61,448 bases of DNA from Burkholderiales bacterium (GTDB taxonomy: Bacteria > Pseudomonadota > Gammaproteobacteria > Burkholderiales > Burkholderiaceae_C): contig RXJW01000031.1 of assembly GCA_003963005.1 (NCBI GenBank), positions 1-61,448 on the forward strand, written 5' to 3'. Made by a program: the position numbers and the translations under genes. This document shows, piece after piece, positions 24,853-35,500 of the stretch. Under the pieces are notes generated by a model that did not search any database, was not told the DNA's origin, and worked only from the letters and a program-made list of their open reading frames with translations. How positions within the stretch are numbered: position 1 is the stretch's first letter; each line of letters opens with the position of its first letter.

Positions 24853-25404
24853 ATGGGACTGACAACGGAGCAGGTGCATTGGATCGGCGGCGCCCTGATC
24901 GCCGCCACCGTCTTCCTGATGCTGCTCAAGCAGTCCGGCGTGTTGCCCTGGCAGCGGCTGGACTACTTGCTACCGCTGCTCCTGGTCGGCTACGGCATCG
25001 AAAGCGCGGCCGACGTGTGGCTGCACGGCGATGCGGTCCCTTCGAACTACGGGTCGGAGGCGCGACAGCACCTGCTCCAGGGCGGCGTGATGCTGGCAGC
25101 TGGTTTGATCCAGGGTTTGGTGCTGGGCGGCACTCTTCAACACAGGCTCTGGCAACTGGCAGTGCCGCTCTCGCTGGCATTCACGGGAGTCGTCTTCTGG
25201 CTCCACGTCCACCAGGGCATGGAGCACAGCATGGCGTTGGTGATGACACAGCACCGGTCCTTTGCGGTGTCCCTGCTTGTCGCCGCCGGCGCCAAAGCCG
25301 TGGCCGTGCTGGGTGGCCAACGTGCCCGCGCCTTCGAGGTGGCGTGGTTGCTGCCGCTTCTGCTGTTCGGCATCGAGCTGATGATCTACACCGAACAGAT
25401 GTGA
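24853..25404 (+). CDS. Integral membrane protein, unknown
   Basis: The 183-aa protein has about six membrane segments, including WIGGALIAATVFLMLL, YLLPLLLVGYGIESAADVW and VAWLLPLLLFGIELMIY, with histidines near the membrane faces (WLHG, WLHVHQGMEHS). It begins 122 bp after the reductase gene and may be part of that operon. The His pattern HVHQGMEH could bind metal or haem, but I do not recognise the family. Confidence 0.75.
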   Translation: MGLTTEQVHWIGGALIAATVFLMLLKQSGVLPWQRLDYLLPLLLVGYGIESAADVWLHGDAVPSNYGSEARQHLLQGGVMLAAGLIQGLVLGGTLQHRLWQLAVPLSLAFTGVVFWLHVHQGMEHSMALVMTQHRSFAVSLLVAAGAKAVAVLGGQRARAFEVAWLLPLLLFGIELMIYTEQM

Positions 25405-25421
25405 ATCGCTCGCCAAGTGGG

Positions 25422-25598
25422 CTACTTGCCCTTGCGCCGGCGGCCGCGTTTGGCGGGCACCTGCCGGGAAGCTGCGGACTTCTTCGATTTGCGCAGGAGA
25501 TGCCAGACCACCAGGCCTGCGACCGCCAGCCCGACCAGCCAGACAAGAATCAACTGTCCGAACAGATCCCGTGAGATCCAGTGGCCTTCAATCCACAT
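25422..25598 (-). CDS. Small single-span membrane protein
   Basis: The 58-aa protein has one membrane helix (QLILVWLVGLAVAGLVVWHL) and a strongly basic C-terminal tail rich in Lys and Arg. AGAGGA lies six bases before the ATG at 25598. It is the last gene on the minus-strand cueR-copA side and converges on the preceding membrane protein gene. Function unknown. Confidence 0.6.
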   Translation of the reverse strand: MWIEGHWISRDLFGQLILVWLVGLAVAGLVVWHLLRKSKKSAASRQVPAKRGRRRKGK

Positions 25599-25635
25599 CA
25601 CGTCCTCTTCTCGTGGGCAGTACTTCGCCGGCGAG

Positions 25636-26106
25636 CTACTGGAATTGAGATTTCTTGCGCCGAACCTGCCCGTGGTCCAAGCCTGAAGGGTCGGAAGGAG
25701 GCCCTGACTCGCCGCCCGCCAGGTTGTCCAGGATTGGGCAGTCCGGGCGCTCATCGCCATGGCAGCAGTGCACGAGGTGCTCCAGCGTCGCCTTCATGGC
25801 CAGCAGCTCCTGCGCTTTCGCTTCCAAGGCCTGGATATGCGCTTGCGCCAAGGACTTGACCACTCGGCTGGAGCGGCGGCGGTTTTGCCACAGGCCCACC
25901 AGTTCGGTGATCTCGGCGATCGAGAAGCCCAGATCGCGCGCCTGGCGGATGAAGCGCAGCGTGTGGACCTCGCTGTCGCCGTACTGCCGGTAGCCCGACT
26001 CCGTGCGGCGCGCGGCCGGCAGCAGGCCGACCTGCTCGTAGTGCCGGATCATCTTGGCGGAGACGCCAGACGCGTCCGCTGCCTGCCCGATGTTCATGCC
26101 TTGCAT
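25636..26106 (-). CDS. cueR: Cu(I)-responsive MerR-type regulator CueR
   Basis: The 156-aa regulator has a MerR winged helix (NIGQAADASGVSAKMIRHYE, then GLLP) and the copper loop CCHGDERPDCPIL, with the two cysteines spaced as in CueR rather than the divalent-metal regulators. The start at 26106 has AAGGA seven bases upstream and lies just past the copA stop, so copA and cueR are cotranscribed. It should activate the two CueR-type promoters at 28571-28600 and 28647-28677. Confidence 0.9.
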   Translation of the reverse strand: MQGMNIGQAADASGVSAKMIRHYEQVGLLPAARRTESGYRQYGDSEVHTLRFIRQARDLGFSIAEITELVGLWQNRRRSSRVVKSLAQAHIQALEAKAQELLAMKATLEHLVHCCHGDERPDCPILDNLAGGESGPPSDPSGLDHGQVRRKKSQFQ

Positions 26107-26132
26107 GCCAATGTCCTTGAAGCTTGGGAGGA

Positions 26133-28535
26133 TCAGTTCGCGCGCCAACGGCGCAGCAGCAGCGCGTTGGCGACCACGCTGACGCTGCTGAAGGCCATGG
26201 CGGCCCCAGCCAGCATCGGATTCAACAACCCGAAGGCGGCCAGCGGGATGCCGACGAGGTTATAGATGAAGGCCCAGAAGAGGCCGCGCTTGATGGTGGC
26301 GTAGGTCCGGCGCGAAACGTCCAGCGAGGCGGCCACCAGCGACGGGTCACCGCGCATCAGCGTGATGCCGGCGGTCTCCATCGCCGCGTCTGTCCCGGTG
26401 GCCATCGCAATGCCCACGTCTGCGGCAGCAAGCGCCGGTGCATCGTTGATGCCGTCACCCACCATCGCGACCGTCTTGCCACTGGCCCGCAGCTTGGCTA
26501 CAGCATCTGCCTTGTCTGCCGGGAGAACCTCCGCATGGACCTGGCGGATGCCCAGCGCTTTGCCGACCACCTCAGCACTGCCGCGCGTATCGCCGGTCAA
26601 GAGCACCGTGTCGATCCCCAGGGCGTGCAAGCGCTGCACGGCTTCCTGGGCGGACGGCTTGACCGCATCGCCGAACCCGAGCAGGCCCAGCAGGCTGGGC
26701 GCGCCATCGGTCTCGCGGATCAGCCAGGAAATGCTTCGGCCTTCGGATTCAAGCTGCTGCGCCTGAGCCGCCAGTGTGCCGGGTTCAAGCCCCGACTCCC
26801 TGAGCAGGCGGGTGCTGCCCAAGGCGACGCGCTGGCCGCGCACGATGGCTTCCAGGCCGCGCCCCGGCAGCGCCCGAACCGCGCGCGCCTCGGGCACAGG
26901 CAGCCGGCCATCACGGACGCGGTCCATGACCGCGTGAGCCAACGGATGCTCGCTGTTGCGCTGCAGGGCCGCGGAAAGGCTCAGGACCTCGGTGTCGGTG
27001 GTGCCGGCTGCGGCGTGCACTGCCACCAGGGTGGGACGCCCTTCCGTCAGTGTCCCCGTCTTGTCGAAGACCACGGTGTCGACCGCGTGGGCGAGTTCCA
27101 GCGCCTGGGCGTCCTTGATCAGCACACCGTGCTGAGCGGCGACACCTGTACCCGCCATGATGGCCGTCGGCGTGGCCAGTCCGAGGGCACACGGGCATGC
27201 AATGACGAGAACCGCCACCGCGTTGACCAGGGCCTGTTCCCAGTTGCCGGTCGCGAGGACCCAGCCGACCAGGGTGAGCAGCGCGATGCCCAGCACCACC
27301 GGCACGAAGATCGCACTGACGCGATCGACGATGCGCTGGATCGGCGCCTTGGCAGCCTGGGCGTTCTCGACGAGACGGATGATGCGCGCCAGCGTCGTCT
27401 CGGCACCGACCGCCAGGGTCTTGACGGTCAGCACGCCCTCGGCATTGACCGCGCCGCCCGTCACCCGATCCCCGACGGACTTGGCCACCGGCAGGCTCTC
27501 GCCGGTGATCAATGCTTCGTTGACGTGGCTGCTGCCCTCGACGATCTCCCCATCGACCGGAAGTCGATCTCCCGGACGGACCAGCACCAGGTCGCCGACG
27601 CGCACTTGGCCGATGGGAATCTCGGACTCGATGCCGCCTCGCAGCACGCGGGCGACGTCGGGCCGCAGGCCGTTGAGGGCCTGCAATGCCGCCGTGGTGC
27701 GCCGTTTGGCGCGGGCTTCAAGCCATTTGCCGAGCAGCACGAGGGTGATGACGGCCGCCGACGCCTCGAAGTACAGGTGCGGCATACCGTGATCGCTGTG
27801 CCTCAGAAGCAGATAGACCGACAGGCCGAACGCCGCCGACGTACCCAGGGCCACCAGCAGGTCCATGTTGCCGCTGCCGGCCCGTAGTGCCTTCCAGCCC
27901 GCGCGGTAGAAACGCGCTCCCAGCCAGAACTGCACCGGCAGGGCCAGCGCCAGTTGGGCCCAACCGTTGAGCATCCAGTCGATGCCCACCTGCTGAAGCA
28001 GCATCGGCGCGACCAGCGGCAGGGTCAGCACGGCGCCGAAGGCCACCGGCAGCCAATCGGGCGCCTCGCTGGCGGCTGGGGTTGGCGCATGCCCTTCGGC
28101 CACCGGGCTGGCCTTGTAGCCCGCCTTCTCGATGGCCGCTTCCAGGGCTTCCTCGGTCACGGAGCCCAGGCCGGAGACGGTGGCCCGCTCGGTGGCCAGG
28201 TTGACGGTAGCCGATACCACGCCCGGCACCTTGAGCAGCGCTTTCTCAACGCGACCCACGCAGGAGGCGCAAGTCATGCCCTCGACCTGCAGGTTGATCT
28301 CGCGCGTCGCGACGTCGTAGCCCGCCTTCTGGACGGCGGCGGTCAACTGGGCTGCACCCACGGAGGGTGCCGCGACCACGGAGACCTTCTCGGTGGCCAG
28401 ATTGACGGTCGCTTCCTGCACGCCGTCGATGGCCTTGAGGGACTTCTCGACGCGCGTCACGCAGGACGCGCAGGTCATGCCGCTCACCTGAAAACTGATC
28501 GGCGCTCTTGGGGATGGAATGGTGGCAGTGCTCAT
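26133..28535 (-). CDS. copA: Cu(I)-exporting P1B-type ATPase CopA
   Basis: The 800-aa pump exports Cu(I) from the cytoplasm. It has two N-terminal heavy-metal domains (C22-x2-C25 and C89-x2-C92, both GMTCASC), eight predicted membrane helices, the transport motif C447-P-C449, the phosphorylation site D491 (DKTGTLT) and the hinge [10 protein letters not shown]. The start at 28535 (MSTATIPS) is preferred to 28550. A CueR-type promoter lies 36 bp upstream. The gene is followed by cueR on the same strand. Confidence 0.95.
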   Translation of the reverse strand: MSTATIPSPRAPISFQVSGMTCASCVTRVEKSLKAIDGVQEATVNLATEKVSVVAAPSVGAAQLTAAVQKAGYDVATREINLQVEGMTCASCVGRVEKALLKVPGVVSATVNLATERATVSGLGSVTEEALEAAIEKAGYKASPVAEGHAPTPAASEAPDWLPVAFGAVLTLPLVAPMLLQQVGIDWMLNGWAQLALALPVQFWLGARFYRAGWKALRAGSGNMDLLVALGTSAAFGLSVYLLLRHSDHGMPHLYFEASAAVITLVLLGKWLEARAKRRTTAALQALNGLRPDVARVLRGGIESEIPIGQVRVGDLVLVRPGDRLPVDGEIVEGSSHVNEALITGESLPVAKSVGDRVTGGAVNAEGVLTVKTLAVGAETTLARIIRLVENAQAAKAPIQRIVDRVSAIFVPVVLGIALLTLVGWVLATGNWEQALVNAVAVLVIACPCALGLATPTAIMAGTGVAAQHGVLIKDAQALELAHAVDTVVFDKTGTLTEGRPTLVAVHAAAGTTDTEVLSLSAALQRNSEHPLAHAVMDRVRDGRLPVPEARAVRALPGRGLEAIVRGQRVALGSTRLLRESGLEPGTLAAQAQQLESEGRSISWLIRETDGAPSLLGLLGFGDAVKPSAQEAVQRLHALGIDTVLLTGDTRGSAEVVGKALGIRQVHAEVLPADKADAVAKLRASGKTVAMVGDGINDAPALAAADVGIAMATGTDAAMETAGITLMRGDPSLVAASLDVSRRTYATIKRGLFWAFIYNLVGIPLAAFGLLNPMLAGAAMAFSSVSVVANALLLRRWRAN

Positions 28536-28570
28536 GCTTGGCTCGACCAAGGGAGTGGCGATGGCAGGAT

Positions 28571-28600
28571 GCTCAGGGTTGCCATCGTGGCAAGGTCAAG
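28571..28600 (-). promoter_or_regulatory. CueR-type promoter for copA
   Basis: Read on the minus strand, CTTGACCTTGCCACGATGGC followed by AACCCTGAGC has a -35 TTGACC with an extended spacer holding the imperfect dyad ACCTTGCCACGATGGCAACCC, as in CueR-activated promoters. Confidence 0.78.
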
Positions 28601-28646
28601 CGCCGACATTTTCCCCACAGGAATTGTGTCCATCGGCAATCGGGCA

Positions 28647-28677
28647 TTGACCCTCCCACGGTGGCAAGCCTGACAGT
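28647..28677 (+). promoter_or_regulatory. CueR-type promoter for copZ
   Basis: TTGACCCTCCCACGGTGGCA followed by AGCCTGACAGT repeats the same design on the plus strand: a -35 TTGACC and a 19-bp spacer with the dyad ACCCTCCCACGGTGGCAAGC. It lies about 30 bp before copZ. Confidence 0.78.
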
Positions 28678-28705
28678 GAGGGCTCCGATCTACCAGGAGA
28701 TGACC

Positions 28706-28960
28706 ATGATCACGTTTGAAGTCAGCGACATGACCTGCGGCCACTGCGCCAGCACCATCACCAAGGCACTCAAGGACTCCGATCCCGCGGCCCGGGTGTC
28801 CATCGATGTGGCCGCGCACCGCGTCCAGGTGGAGCCCGCCAAAGCCGACGAGGCGGAACTGATCGAAGCCATCAAGGACGCCGGCTACACGCCTGTGGTC
28901 ATCGCGCAGCCGGCTGAGGCGGTTGAAGGTGCCGGCAAGAAGGGTTGCTGCTGCGGTTGA
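28706..28960 (+). CDS. copZ: Copper chaperone CopZ (HMA domain)
   Basis: The 84-aa protein is a single heavy-metal domain with the copper motif MTCGHC (residues about 9-14) and a C-terminal GCCCG cysteine cluster. It should deliver Cu(I) to CopA and CueR. The start at 28706 has AGGAG seven bases upstream; the ATG at 28700 is too close. It is divergent from copA and has its own CueR-type promoter. Confidence 0.92.
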   Translation: MITFEVSDMTCGHCASTITKALKDSDPAARVSIDVAAHRVQVEPAKADEAELIEAIKDAGYTPVVIAQPAEAVEGAGKKGCCCG

Positions 28961-28980
28961 GCGTGCTGTGGCGGGCTCGC

Positions 28981-29010
28981 AAGGCGCTGGACTTCGGTAC
29001 AGCGCCTTTT
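28981..29010 (+). terminator. Rho-independent terminator after copZ
   Basis: AAGGCGCTG and CAGCGCCTT form a 9-bp stem around a 10-base loop, followed by a short T-run, 20 bp past the copZ stop. Confidence 0.8.
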
Positions 29011-29028
29011 CCTTTGCCATGTGGCAAA

Positions 29029-29046
29029 GCCGGCCCGAGGGCCGGC
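29029..29046. terminator. Strong GC hairpin, possible terminator of the copK-like gene
   Basis: GCCGGCCC and GGGCCGGC pair perfectly around GA. On the minus strand it lies 43 bp past the copK-like stop. It lacks a clear T-run on that strand, so termination is uncertain. Confidence 0.4.
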
Positions 29047-29089
29047 AGTCGGCAGATGTACGGGCGCAATGGACTGGCGCCCGCCGGGA

Positions 29090-29389
29090 TCAGCCGTTGT
29101 GGCCTTCGTTCAGCAGCGCATGCAGGCGGGCCACCTCGTTGCCCACGGCCTTGATCTTCGAGCCGTCGACAGCGGTCAGGATCTCACCGGCCTTGAGGAA
29201 CACCGCGCGGCCGAACCGGTCCTCGCGGGCCATCTTGCCGTCCTTGAAGACGTGGAGCGTGCCGCCGTCGGCCAGTTCGACCCGGGTCTTGACGATGTTG
29301 GAGTTCTCCAGCGCGTCCCGTGCGGAAGCCGTGGAGGCGGCGCCGGCGAGAGCAGCGGAAATAGCGAGGGCGATGGCGAGTGACTTCAT
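29090..29389 (-). CDS. copK: CopK-like periplasmic copper protein without the Met cluster
   Basis: The 99-aa protein has a signal peptide (LAIALAISAALAGAASTASA) and a mature part with the CopK fold landmarks (GGTLHVFKDGKMA, EDRFG, VDGSKIKAVGNEVARL). CopK of metal-resistant betaproteobacteria binds Cu(I) with methionines 28, 38, 44 and 54 of the mature protein; aligned here, those positions are Arg, Leu, Leu and Val, leaving only the Met of DGKM. Cu(I) binding by the known site is therefore unlikely. A CusR-like box lies about 90 bp upstream. Confidence 0.82.
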   Translation of the reverse strand: MKSLAIALAISAALAGAASTASARDALENSNIVKTRVELADGGTLHVFKDGKMAREDRFGRAVFLKAGEILTAVDGSKIKAVGNEVARLHALLNEGHNG

Positions 29390-29475
29390 GATGGGATCCT
29401 TTCCTGGAAGCTGATCAGTGCCTTGAGCACGAAGCAACTCTAGGAATCCGCTCCCGTCGCTATCCCGACCGCCAC

Positions 29476-29490
29476 ATGACAATTTCGTCA
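29476..29490 (-). promoter_or_regulatory. CusR/CopR-type box upstream of copK-like gene
   Basis: ATGACAATTTCGTCA contains TGAC-n6-GTCA, close to the E. coli CusR box (ATGACAAnnTTGTCAT). A related copy is at 32938. Confidence 0.6.
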
Positions 29491-29572
29491 GGTTCGCGAC
29501 GGGTCTTTTCACTGAGCGGAATCCGTGGCCCCGTGCGCCACACAATCCGGAGCCGCCACGCCGACTTGTCCC

Positions 29573-30841
<1,269 letters not shown>

Positions 30842-30851
30842 TTCAGGCCGG

Positions 30852-32225
30852 TCACCGGCCGGCCGGTGGCACCTGGCGGGGAACCAGCGGCACGATCAGG
30901 CCGACGCGGGTCTCCGCATCATCGGATCGCACAAACGGCTCTCCGTCGTGCATCCGGGCGATGGCTGCCACGATGGACAGGCCCAGGCCGTGATTGACGC
31001 TGGCCTGAGCCCGCGAAGGGTCCGCGCGGTAGAAGCGGTCGAACAGGTGAGGAAGATGCTCCACCGAAATGCGCGGACCTTGGTTGGCCACTGACAGCTC
31101 AACCGTTCCCGGCGTGCCCGGCTGGATCCTGACCCGGATCGTGGAATCCGTCACCGCGTAGCGGGTCGCATTGCCCAGCAGATTGGACAAGGCGCGCTTG
31201 AGTAGCGAGCTGTCGAGATCGCCGGCGGCGTCTCCTTCGATGTGCACGCGCAGGCCGGCTTCCGCGATGGCGGCCTCGTGGTACTCCACGACGTCCGCGG
31301 CCAAGGCTGCCAGGCTCGAAATCGGCTGGCGGCGGGCAACGGCACCACTGTTCGCGTGGGACAGGAACAGCATGTCGTTCACGATGCCGGTCATGCGGCG
31401 CAATTCCTCCAGGTTGGAGCCCAGTAGGTCGGCCGTCGCGGGAGGCAGCGTCGGGTCGCGCAGCGCCAGCTCGATGCTGGTGATCAGCGTCGCAAGCGGC
31501 GTCCGGAGCTCATGGGCCACGTCGGCGTTGAAGCCCTCCAACTGGGCGTAGGCGCGGCTCAGGCGTGCGAGCAAGGCATTGAACTGGTCTACCAGGGGCT
31601 GAAGCTCGCGGGGTTGGCGTGAGCCGTCCAGGCGCTCGTGGAGCTTCTCGGCGGCGAGGTTGCGGGTCTGCATGACGAGGTGGCGCACGGGCGCCAGACC
31701 GCGGCGTACCAGCAGGAAGCTCCCGACCGACACCAGCATGGCGCCAATCAGCGAGGCGGTCATCAACGTCCCCCCCAGCCGTCTCAGGAACTGCCGGTCC
31801 GCGGAGATGTCCAGTACCAGTTCTGCCACCAGATTGGCGCCGCCAGGCTCCCAGTGCGCAAGCTGGAAGCTGCTTCGTCTGATGGTCTCGAAGGCCTGGG
31901 CGAAAGCGGCGTTGTCGTAGAGGGTGCTTCCGTCGGGATGGCGCAGCGTCAGCGCCATGTCGCGGTGGCCGAGGAAGAAGTCGTCGAGCTTGTGCTTCAG
32001 CGATTGGAGGTTGCGGTCGGCGCGAGCCTCGTCCAGGACATGCTCGATCAGTTCCCGCTTGTGCTGCAGGGAGGCCGCCTGGCGGCCATCCAGGTCGACG
32101 ACCGTCAGCAGGTAGACCACGAGGGTGACGAGGCCCAGCCCGAGAAAGGTCTGCGCCGCCAGCCACAGCGACAGGCGTTGGCCGAGAGCCAGCGGCACGC
32201 TCGAGCCGGGCCGGGACTGACTCAC
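30852..32225 (-). CDS. copS: Heavy-metal sensor histidine kinase CopS
   Basis: The 457-aa kinase has two membrane segments, near residues 20-40 and 160-180, bracketing a periplasmic sensor, a HAMP domain ([18 protein letters not shown]), the phospho-acceptor H238 (VAHELRTP) and an ATPase domain ([17 protein letters not shown]). Its start overlaps the copR stop (ATGA-type), so they are cotranscribed. It should respond to periplasmic copper and signal to CopR. Confidence 0.92.
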   Translation of the reverse strand: MSQSRPGSSVPLALGQRLSLWLAAQTFLGLGLVTLVVYLLTVVDLDGRQAASLQHKRELIEHVLDEARADRNLQSLKHKLDDFFLGHRDMALTLRHPDGSTLYDNAAFAQAFETIRRSSFQLAHWEPGGANLVAELVLDISADRQFLRRLGGTLMTASLIGAMLVSVGSFLLVRRGLAPVRHLVMQTRNLAAEKLHERLDGSRQPRELQPLVDQFNALLARLSRAYAQLEGFNADVAHELRTPLATLITSIELALRDPTLPPATADLLGSNLEELRRMTGIVNDMLFLSHANSGAVARRQPISSLAALAADVVEYHEAAIAEAGLRVHIEGDAAGDLDSSLLKRALSNLLGNATRYAVTDSTIRVRIQPGTPGTVELSVANQGPRISVEHLPHLFDRFYRADPSRAQASVNHGLGLSIVAAIARMHDGEPFVRSDDAETRVGLIVPLVPRQVPPAGR

Positions 32226-32902
32226 GAGCGGTCTTCCAGCACGTAGCCCATGCCCCGCACGGTATGCAGCAGCGGCCGCTCGAACGGCACATCCATCTTT
32301 CCCCGCAGGCGCCGGATCGCGACTTCCACGACATTGGTCTCGCTGTCGAAATTCATGTCCCAGACCTGCGAGGCCAGCTCTGTGCGCGACAGCACCTCGC
32401 CCTGGCGGCGCAGCAGCAGGGTGAGCAGGTTGAACTCCTTGGCAGTCAGGTCCAGCCGCTGGCCGGCACGGGATGCCTTGCGCCGCAGCAGGTCGATCTC
32501 CAGGTCGGCAATCTTGAGGGTGGTCGATTCGACAGTGGCCCGCGGCCCGGCACGGCGCAGCAACACCTGGATGCGGGCGAGCAGCTCAGAAAACGCGAAG
32601 GGCTTGATCAGGTAGTCGTCGGCGCCGCTTTGCAGCCCGTGGACCCGATCCTCGACGCCGGATCGCGCCGTCAGCATCAGCACCGGTGTCTGCTTGGTAC
32701 GCCGCAGGGTCGCGAGCAGGCTCAGGCCGTCGATCCCCGGCAGCATGCTGTCCAGCAGCAACAGGTCGTGATCGCCCTCCAGCGCGAGGTGCAGGCCGTC
32801 GATGCCGTCGTTGGCGACCTCCACGACATAGCCCACTTCGGTCAGGCCCTTGCGGAGGTAGTCGGCCAGCTTGGCTTCGTCCTCAATCACCAGCAGCTTC
32901 AT
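32222..32902 (-). CDS. copR: Copper response regulator CopR (OmpR type)
   Basis: The 226-aa regulator has a receiver domain ([13 protein letters not shown]; phosphorylation site D51 in [10 protein letters not shown]) and a winged-helix output domain ([21 protein letters not shown]-type recognition helix region). The start at 32902 (MKLLVIEDE) is the usual one for the family. A CusR-like box lies 36 bp upstream, suggesting autoregulation. Confidence 0.92.
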   Translation of the reverse strand: MKLLVIEDEAKLADYLRKGLTEVGYVVEVANDGIDGLHLALEGDHDLLLLDSMLPGIDGLSLLATLRRTKQTPVLMLTARSGVEDRVHGLQSGADDYLIKPFAFSELLARIQVLLRRAGPRATVESTTLKIADLEIDLLRRKASRAGQRLDLTAKEFNLLTLLLRRQGEVLSRTELASQVWDMNFDSETNVVEVAIRRLRGKMDVPFERPLLHTVRGMGYVLEDRS

Positions 32903-32937
32903 GCCGCGCATTTTGCGAGGAAGCGAATTCGGCCTGG

Positions 32938-32954
32938 ATGACAAATTCGTAATG
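32938..32954. promoter_or_regulatory. CusR/CopR-type box
   Basis: ATGACAAATTCGTAATG lies between copR (minus) and the plus-strand efflux operon, matching the CusR pattern in its left half and weaker in its right half. Confidence 0.6.
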
Positions 32955-33139
32955 TGCGAGACGGCTGGCTGTATGGGAAATGCACCTAGAGTGCGTGCCG
33001 TGGCGGAATCCGTGCTTTGTCCCTACGGCCGCATAGCCATCCCGCGTCCCCCGGCAGGAGTCCCTTCCCGCGGCGGCTGGTCATGGACAGACACCGATTC
33101 AGACCGTTCCCGATTCCAAGAGGCTATAGACTTTCACTG

Positions 33140-33556
33140 ATGAGCAGGTTCTTGCGCATGGTCATGACGTGGGTTCTTGCAGTGGCTCTGCCGCTGCAGG
33201 GCTACGCCGTCCATGCCATGACGGCCTGCGGGTCGGCTCATCACCACGCCCACCAACCCGCCCAGGGCGTCTCCCACCCTCACGCGGATGAGACCGGGAG
33301 CCACGAGCACGCCGATCATGGCGACGCGGAGGGCTCGCACGCTGTCCATGACCACGAAGCGAAGTCCAGCAAGGCGGCCCATGCAGACAAGTGCAGCGCC
33401 TGCGCCTCGTGCTGCCACCTGACGGCCATGGTGTCGACCGACATCCATTTCGATGTGATTCCGTCCCGGCCGGTGACCGTCGCCACGACGCCCGTCGTGC
33501 ACGACCGCGTGCTGCTGGGTGGCCTGGACCGCCCCCCTCGATCCCTGCGCGCCTGA
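33140..33556 (+). CDS. Exported His/Cys-rich metal-binding protein, DUF2946-like
   Basis: The 138-aa protein has a signal peptide (MVMTWVLAVALPLQGYAVHA), a histidine-rich middle (SAHHHAHQPAQ, HEHADHGD) and a cysteine motif DKCSACASCC, ending in DRPPRSLRA. The cysteine pattern and RPPR tail match the protein at 18756-19205. It leads the copper efflux and oxidase operon, so periplasmic copper binding is likely. Confidence 0.72.
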   Translation: MSRFLRMVMTWVLAVALPLQGYAVHAMTACGSAHHHAHQPAQGVSHPHADETGSHEHADHGDAEGSHAVHDHEAKSSKAAHADKCSACASCCHLTAMVSTDIHFDVIPSRPVTVATTPVVHDRVLLGGLDRPPRSLRA

Positions 33557-33675
33557 GCACGGCGTCGTGGCCGCATGGCGGCCGACCGTGTCGGCATTGA
33601 ACTTTCCCTTGTGCTGAGTCTCGCGTGCGGCTGATGCGCCGCGCAGACATCTGCCCGTTCAACAGCAGGATCACC

Positions 33676-34074
33676 ATGACCGAAGCTTTCACGCGAAACC
33701 GCGTGGCCGTCGCATGCGCAGCACTGGCCGTTGCGCTGTCCGCCACCGTTCATGCACAAACGGCGGCACAAGCGCCCCGGCCCACCGCCCTCACCCCGCG
33801 CGCCGATCCCGCGGATGCCCGCAGCGAGGTGCCGCGCATCGCCTACCGCTCGCCCATGCAGGGTTACCGGCCCTACGCAGACACCGAACCTGCCCCATGG
33901 GTCGAAACCAACAACACCGTGAATCGCATCGGCGGCTGGCGTGTCTACGCCAAGGAAGCCCGCCAACCCGATGCGCCCGAGGCGCCGGCCGCCGCGAGTG
34001 CGCCCGCTTCCATGCCGAATCGTGACGCCGCCAGGCCGCAGCCCGCCGGGCACCAAGGCCACAAGATGAACTGA
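33676..34074 (+). CDS. Exported hypothetical protein of copper clusters
   Basis: The 132-aa protein has a signal peptide (RVAVACAALAVALSATVHAQ) and the motif RSPMQGYRPY followed by NTVNRIGGWRVYA, which I recall as typical of short proteins ahead of TolC and multicopper oxidase genes. The C-terminus is Pro/Ala-rich ending GHQGHKMN. It is 9 bp before the TolC-like gene. Function unknown. Confidence 0.7.
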   Translation: MTEAFTRNRVAVACAALAVALSATVHAQTAAQAPRPTALTPRADPADARSEVPRIAYRSPMQGYRPYADTEPAPWVETNNTVNRIGGWRVYAKEARQPDAPEAPAAASAPASMPNRDAARPQPAGHQGHKMN

Positions 34075-34083
34075 GGACGACGC

Positions 34084-35484
34084 ATGACCACACCCCTCCC
34101 GCCCCAACCCCTGCTGAGACGCCTGCGCACGATCGCGCTCGTCACCTCTCCGCTGCTGCTCGCCGGCTGTGCCGCGCTGAGCGCCGATGGCGGCATGAAG
34201 CCAGTACAGGCTGTGGCGACGCAGCACCTCGGCCAGAACATCGAGATCCTCAAGAGCGAGGCAGACCAGGATCGGGTCGCTACCCGCGTGGCAGAGCTGC
34301 TCGCCTTGCCGTTGACGGCCGACAGCGCCGTCCAGGTCGCATTGCTGAACAACCGCGGCCTGCAGGCGAGCTTCCAGGAGTTGGGCATCGCCGAGACCGA
34401 GCTGGTTCAGGCCAGTCGACTTCCCAACCCCGGCTTCAGTTTCGGCAAGCTTCGTCAGGGCGATGCCCGCGAGATAGACCGAACCTTCTCCTTCGACTTG
34501 GCGCGCCTGATCGCATTGCCGATGACGCGTCAGCTCGAAGCCCGGCGATTCGCAGCGACCCAGCGGGCGGTGTCGATGGAGATGCTGTCGCTGGCGGCAG
34601 AGACGCGCAAGGCCTACTTCGCCGCCGTGGCCGCGGAGCAGACGGCGCGTTACATGCGTGACGTCCGCGAGACGGCGGACGCCGGCGCCGAGATGGCCAG
34701 GCGCCTGGCGCTCGCAGGCAACTGGAGCAAGCTGCAGCAGGCGCGCGAACACGGGTTCTTCGCCGAGGCAACGCTGAACCTTGCGCGCGCCGAGCAGGCC
34801 CGAGTGAGCACGCGCGAGCGTTTGATTCGCCTGCTGGGCCTGTGGGGCTCGCAGACCCAGTTTGCACTGCCGTCACGCCTGCCCGACCTCCCCACGGAGC
34901 CGCTGGACCAGCCCGACATCGAGAGCGTCGCCATGGCTCAGCGCCTGGACGTGCAGGCCGCCAAGCTGCACGCAGAGGCCACCGCGAAAAATCTGGGACT
35001 GACCAAGGTGACGCGGTTCGTCAACGTGCTGGAGTTCGGCTACCAGCGCAACACCTACAACGACGCGACCCGCCAGACCGGCTACGAGGTGAGCATCGAG
35101 ATCCCGCTGTTCGACTGGGGCTCGGCGCGGGTCGCACGCAGCGAGGCCTTGTACATGCAAAGCGTGCACAGGGTGGTCCAGACCGCGGTCGAGGCGCGAT
35201 CCGAGGTGCGCGAGGCCTACACGGGCTACCGCAGCGCCTACGACATCGCGCGCCACTACAGGGACGACATCGTGCCGACTGCCAAGCGCGTTTCAGAGGA
35301 GAACGTCCTCCTCTACAACGGCATGTTCATCAGCGTTTTCGAGTTGCTGGCGGATGCCCGCGCGCAGATCGCCGCAGTCAACTCGGCCATCGAGGCGCAG
35401 CGGGATTTCTGGATCGCCAAGGCCGATCTCGACATGGCGCTGGTTGGCAAACCGGCGTCAGGCGCGGCTGGCCGCGCGAACTGA
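34084..35484 (+). CDS. TolC-family outer-membrane efflux lipoprotein
   Basis: The 466-aa protein starts with a lipobox (LLLAGCAA) and carries the repeated helical barrel segments of TolC/CusC-type efflux channels (ALLNNRGLQASFQELGIAE, ALAGNWSKLQQA, SIEIPLFDWGSA). CusC partners normally have CusA and CusB; here only a cusA fragment is in the window, so this copy may serve another pump or the adjacent oxidase system. It is followed 16 bp later by the multicopper oxidase. Confidence 0.88.
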   Translation: MTTPLPPQPLLRRLRTIALVTSPLLLAGCAALSADGGMKPVQAVATQHLGQNIEILKSEADQDRVATRVAELLALPLTADSAVQVALLNNRGLQASFQELGIAETELVQASRLPNPGFSFGKLRQGDAREIDRTFSFDLARLIALPMTRQLEARRFAATQRAVSMEMLSLAAETRKAYFAAVAAEQTARYMRDVRETADAGAEMARRLALAGNWSKLQQAREHGFFAEATLNLARAEQARVSTRERLIRLLGLWGSQTQFALPSRLPDLPTEPLDQPDIESVAMAQRLDVQAAKLHAEATAKNLGLTKVTRFVNVLEFGYQRNTYNDATRQTGYEVSIEIPLFDWGSARVARSEALYMQSVHRVVQTAVEARSEVREAYTGYRSAYDIARHYRDDIVPTAKRVSEENVLLYNGMFISVFELLADARAQIAAVNSAIEAQRDFWIAKADLDMALVGKPASGAAGRAN

Positions 35485-35500
35485 ATCAGGAGCAAGAACA

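Noticed and set aside
26124-27887. 587-codon plus-strand open frame opposite copA
   Set aside because: copA has all P-type ATPase motifs; the antisense frame has none.
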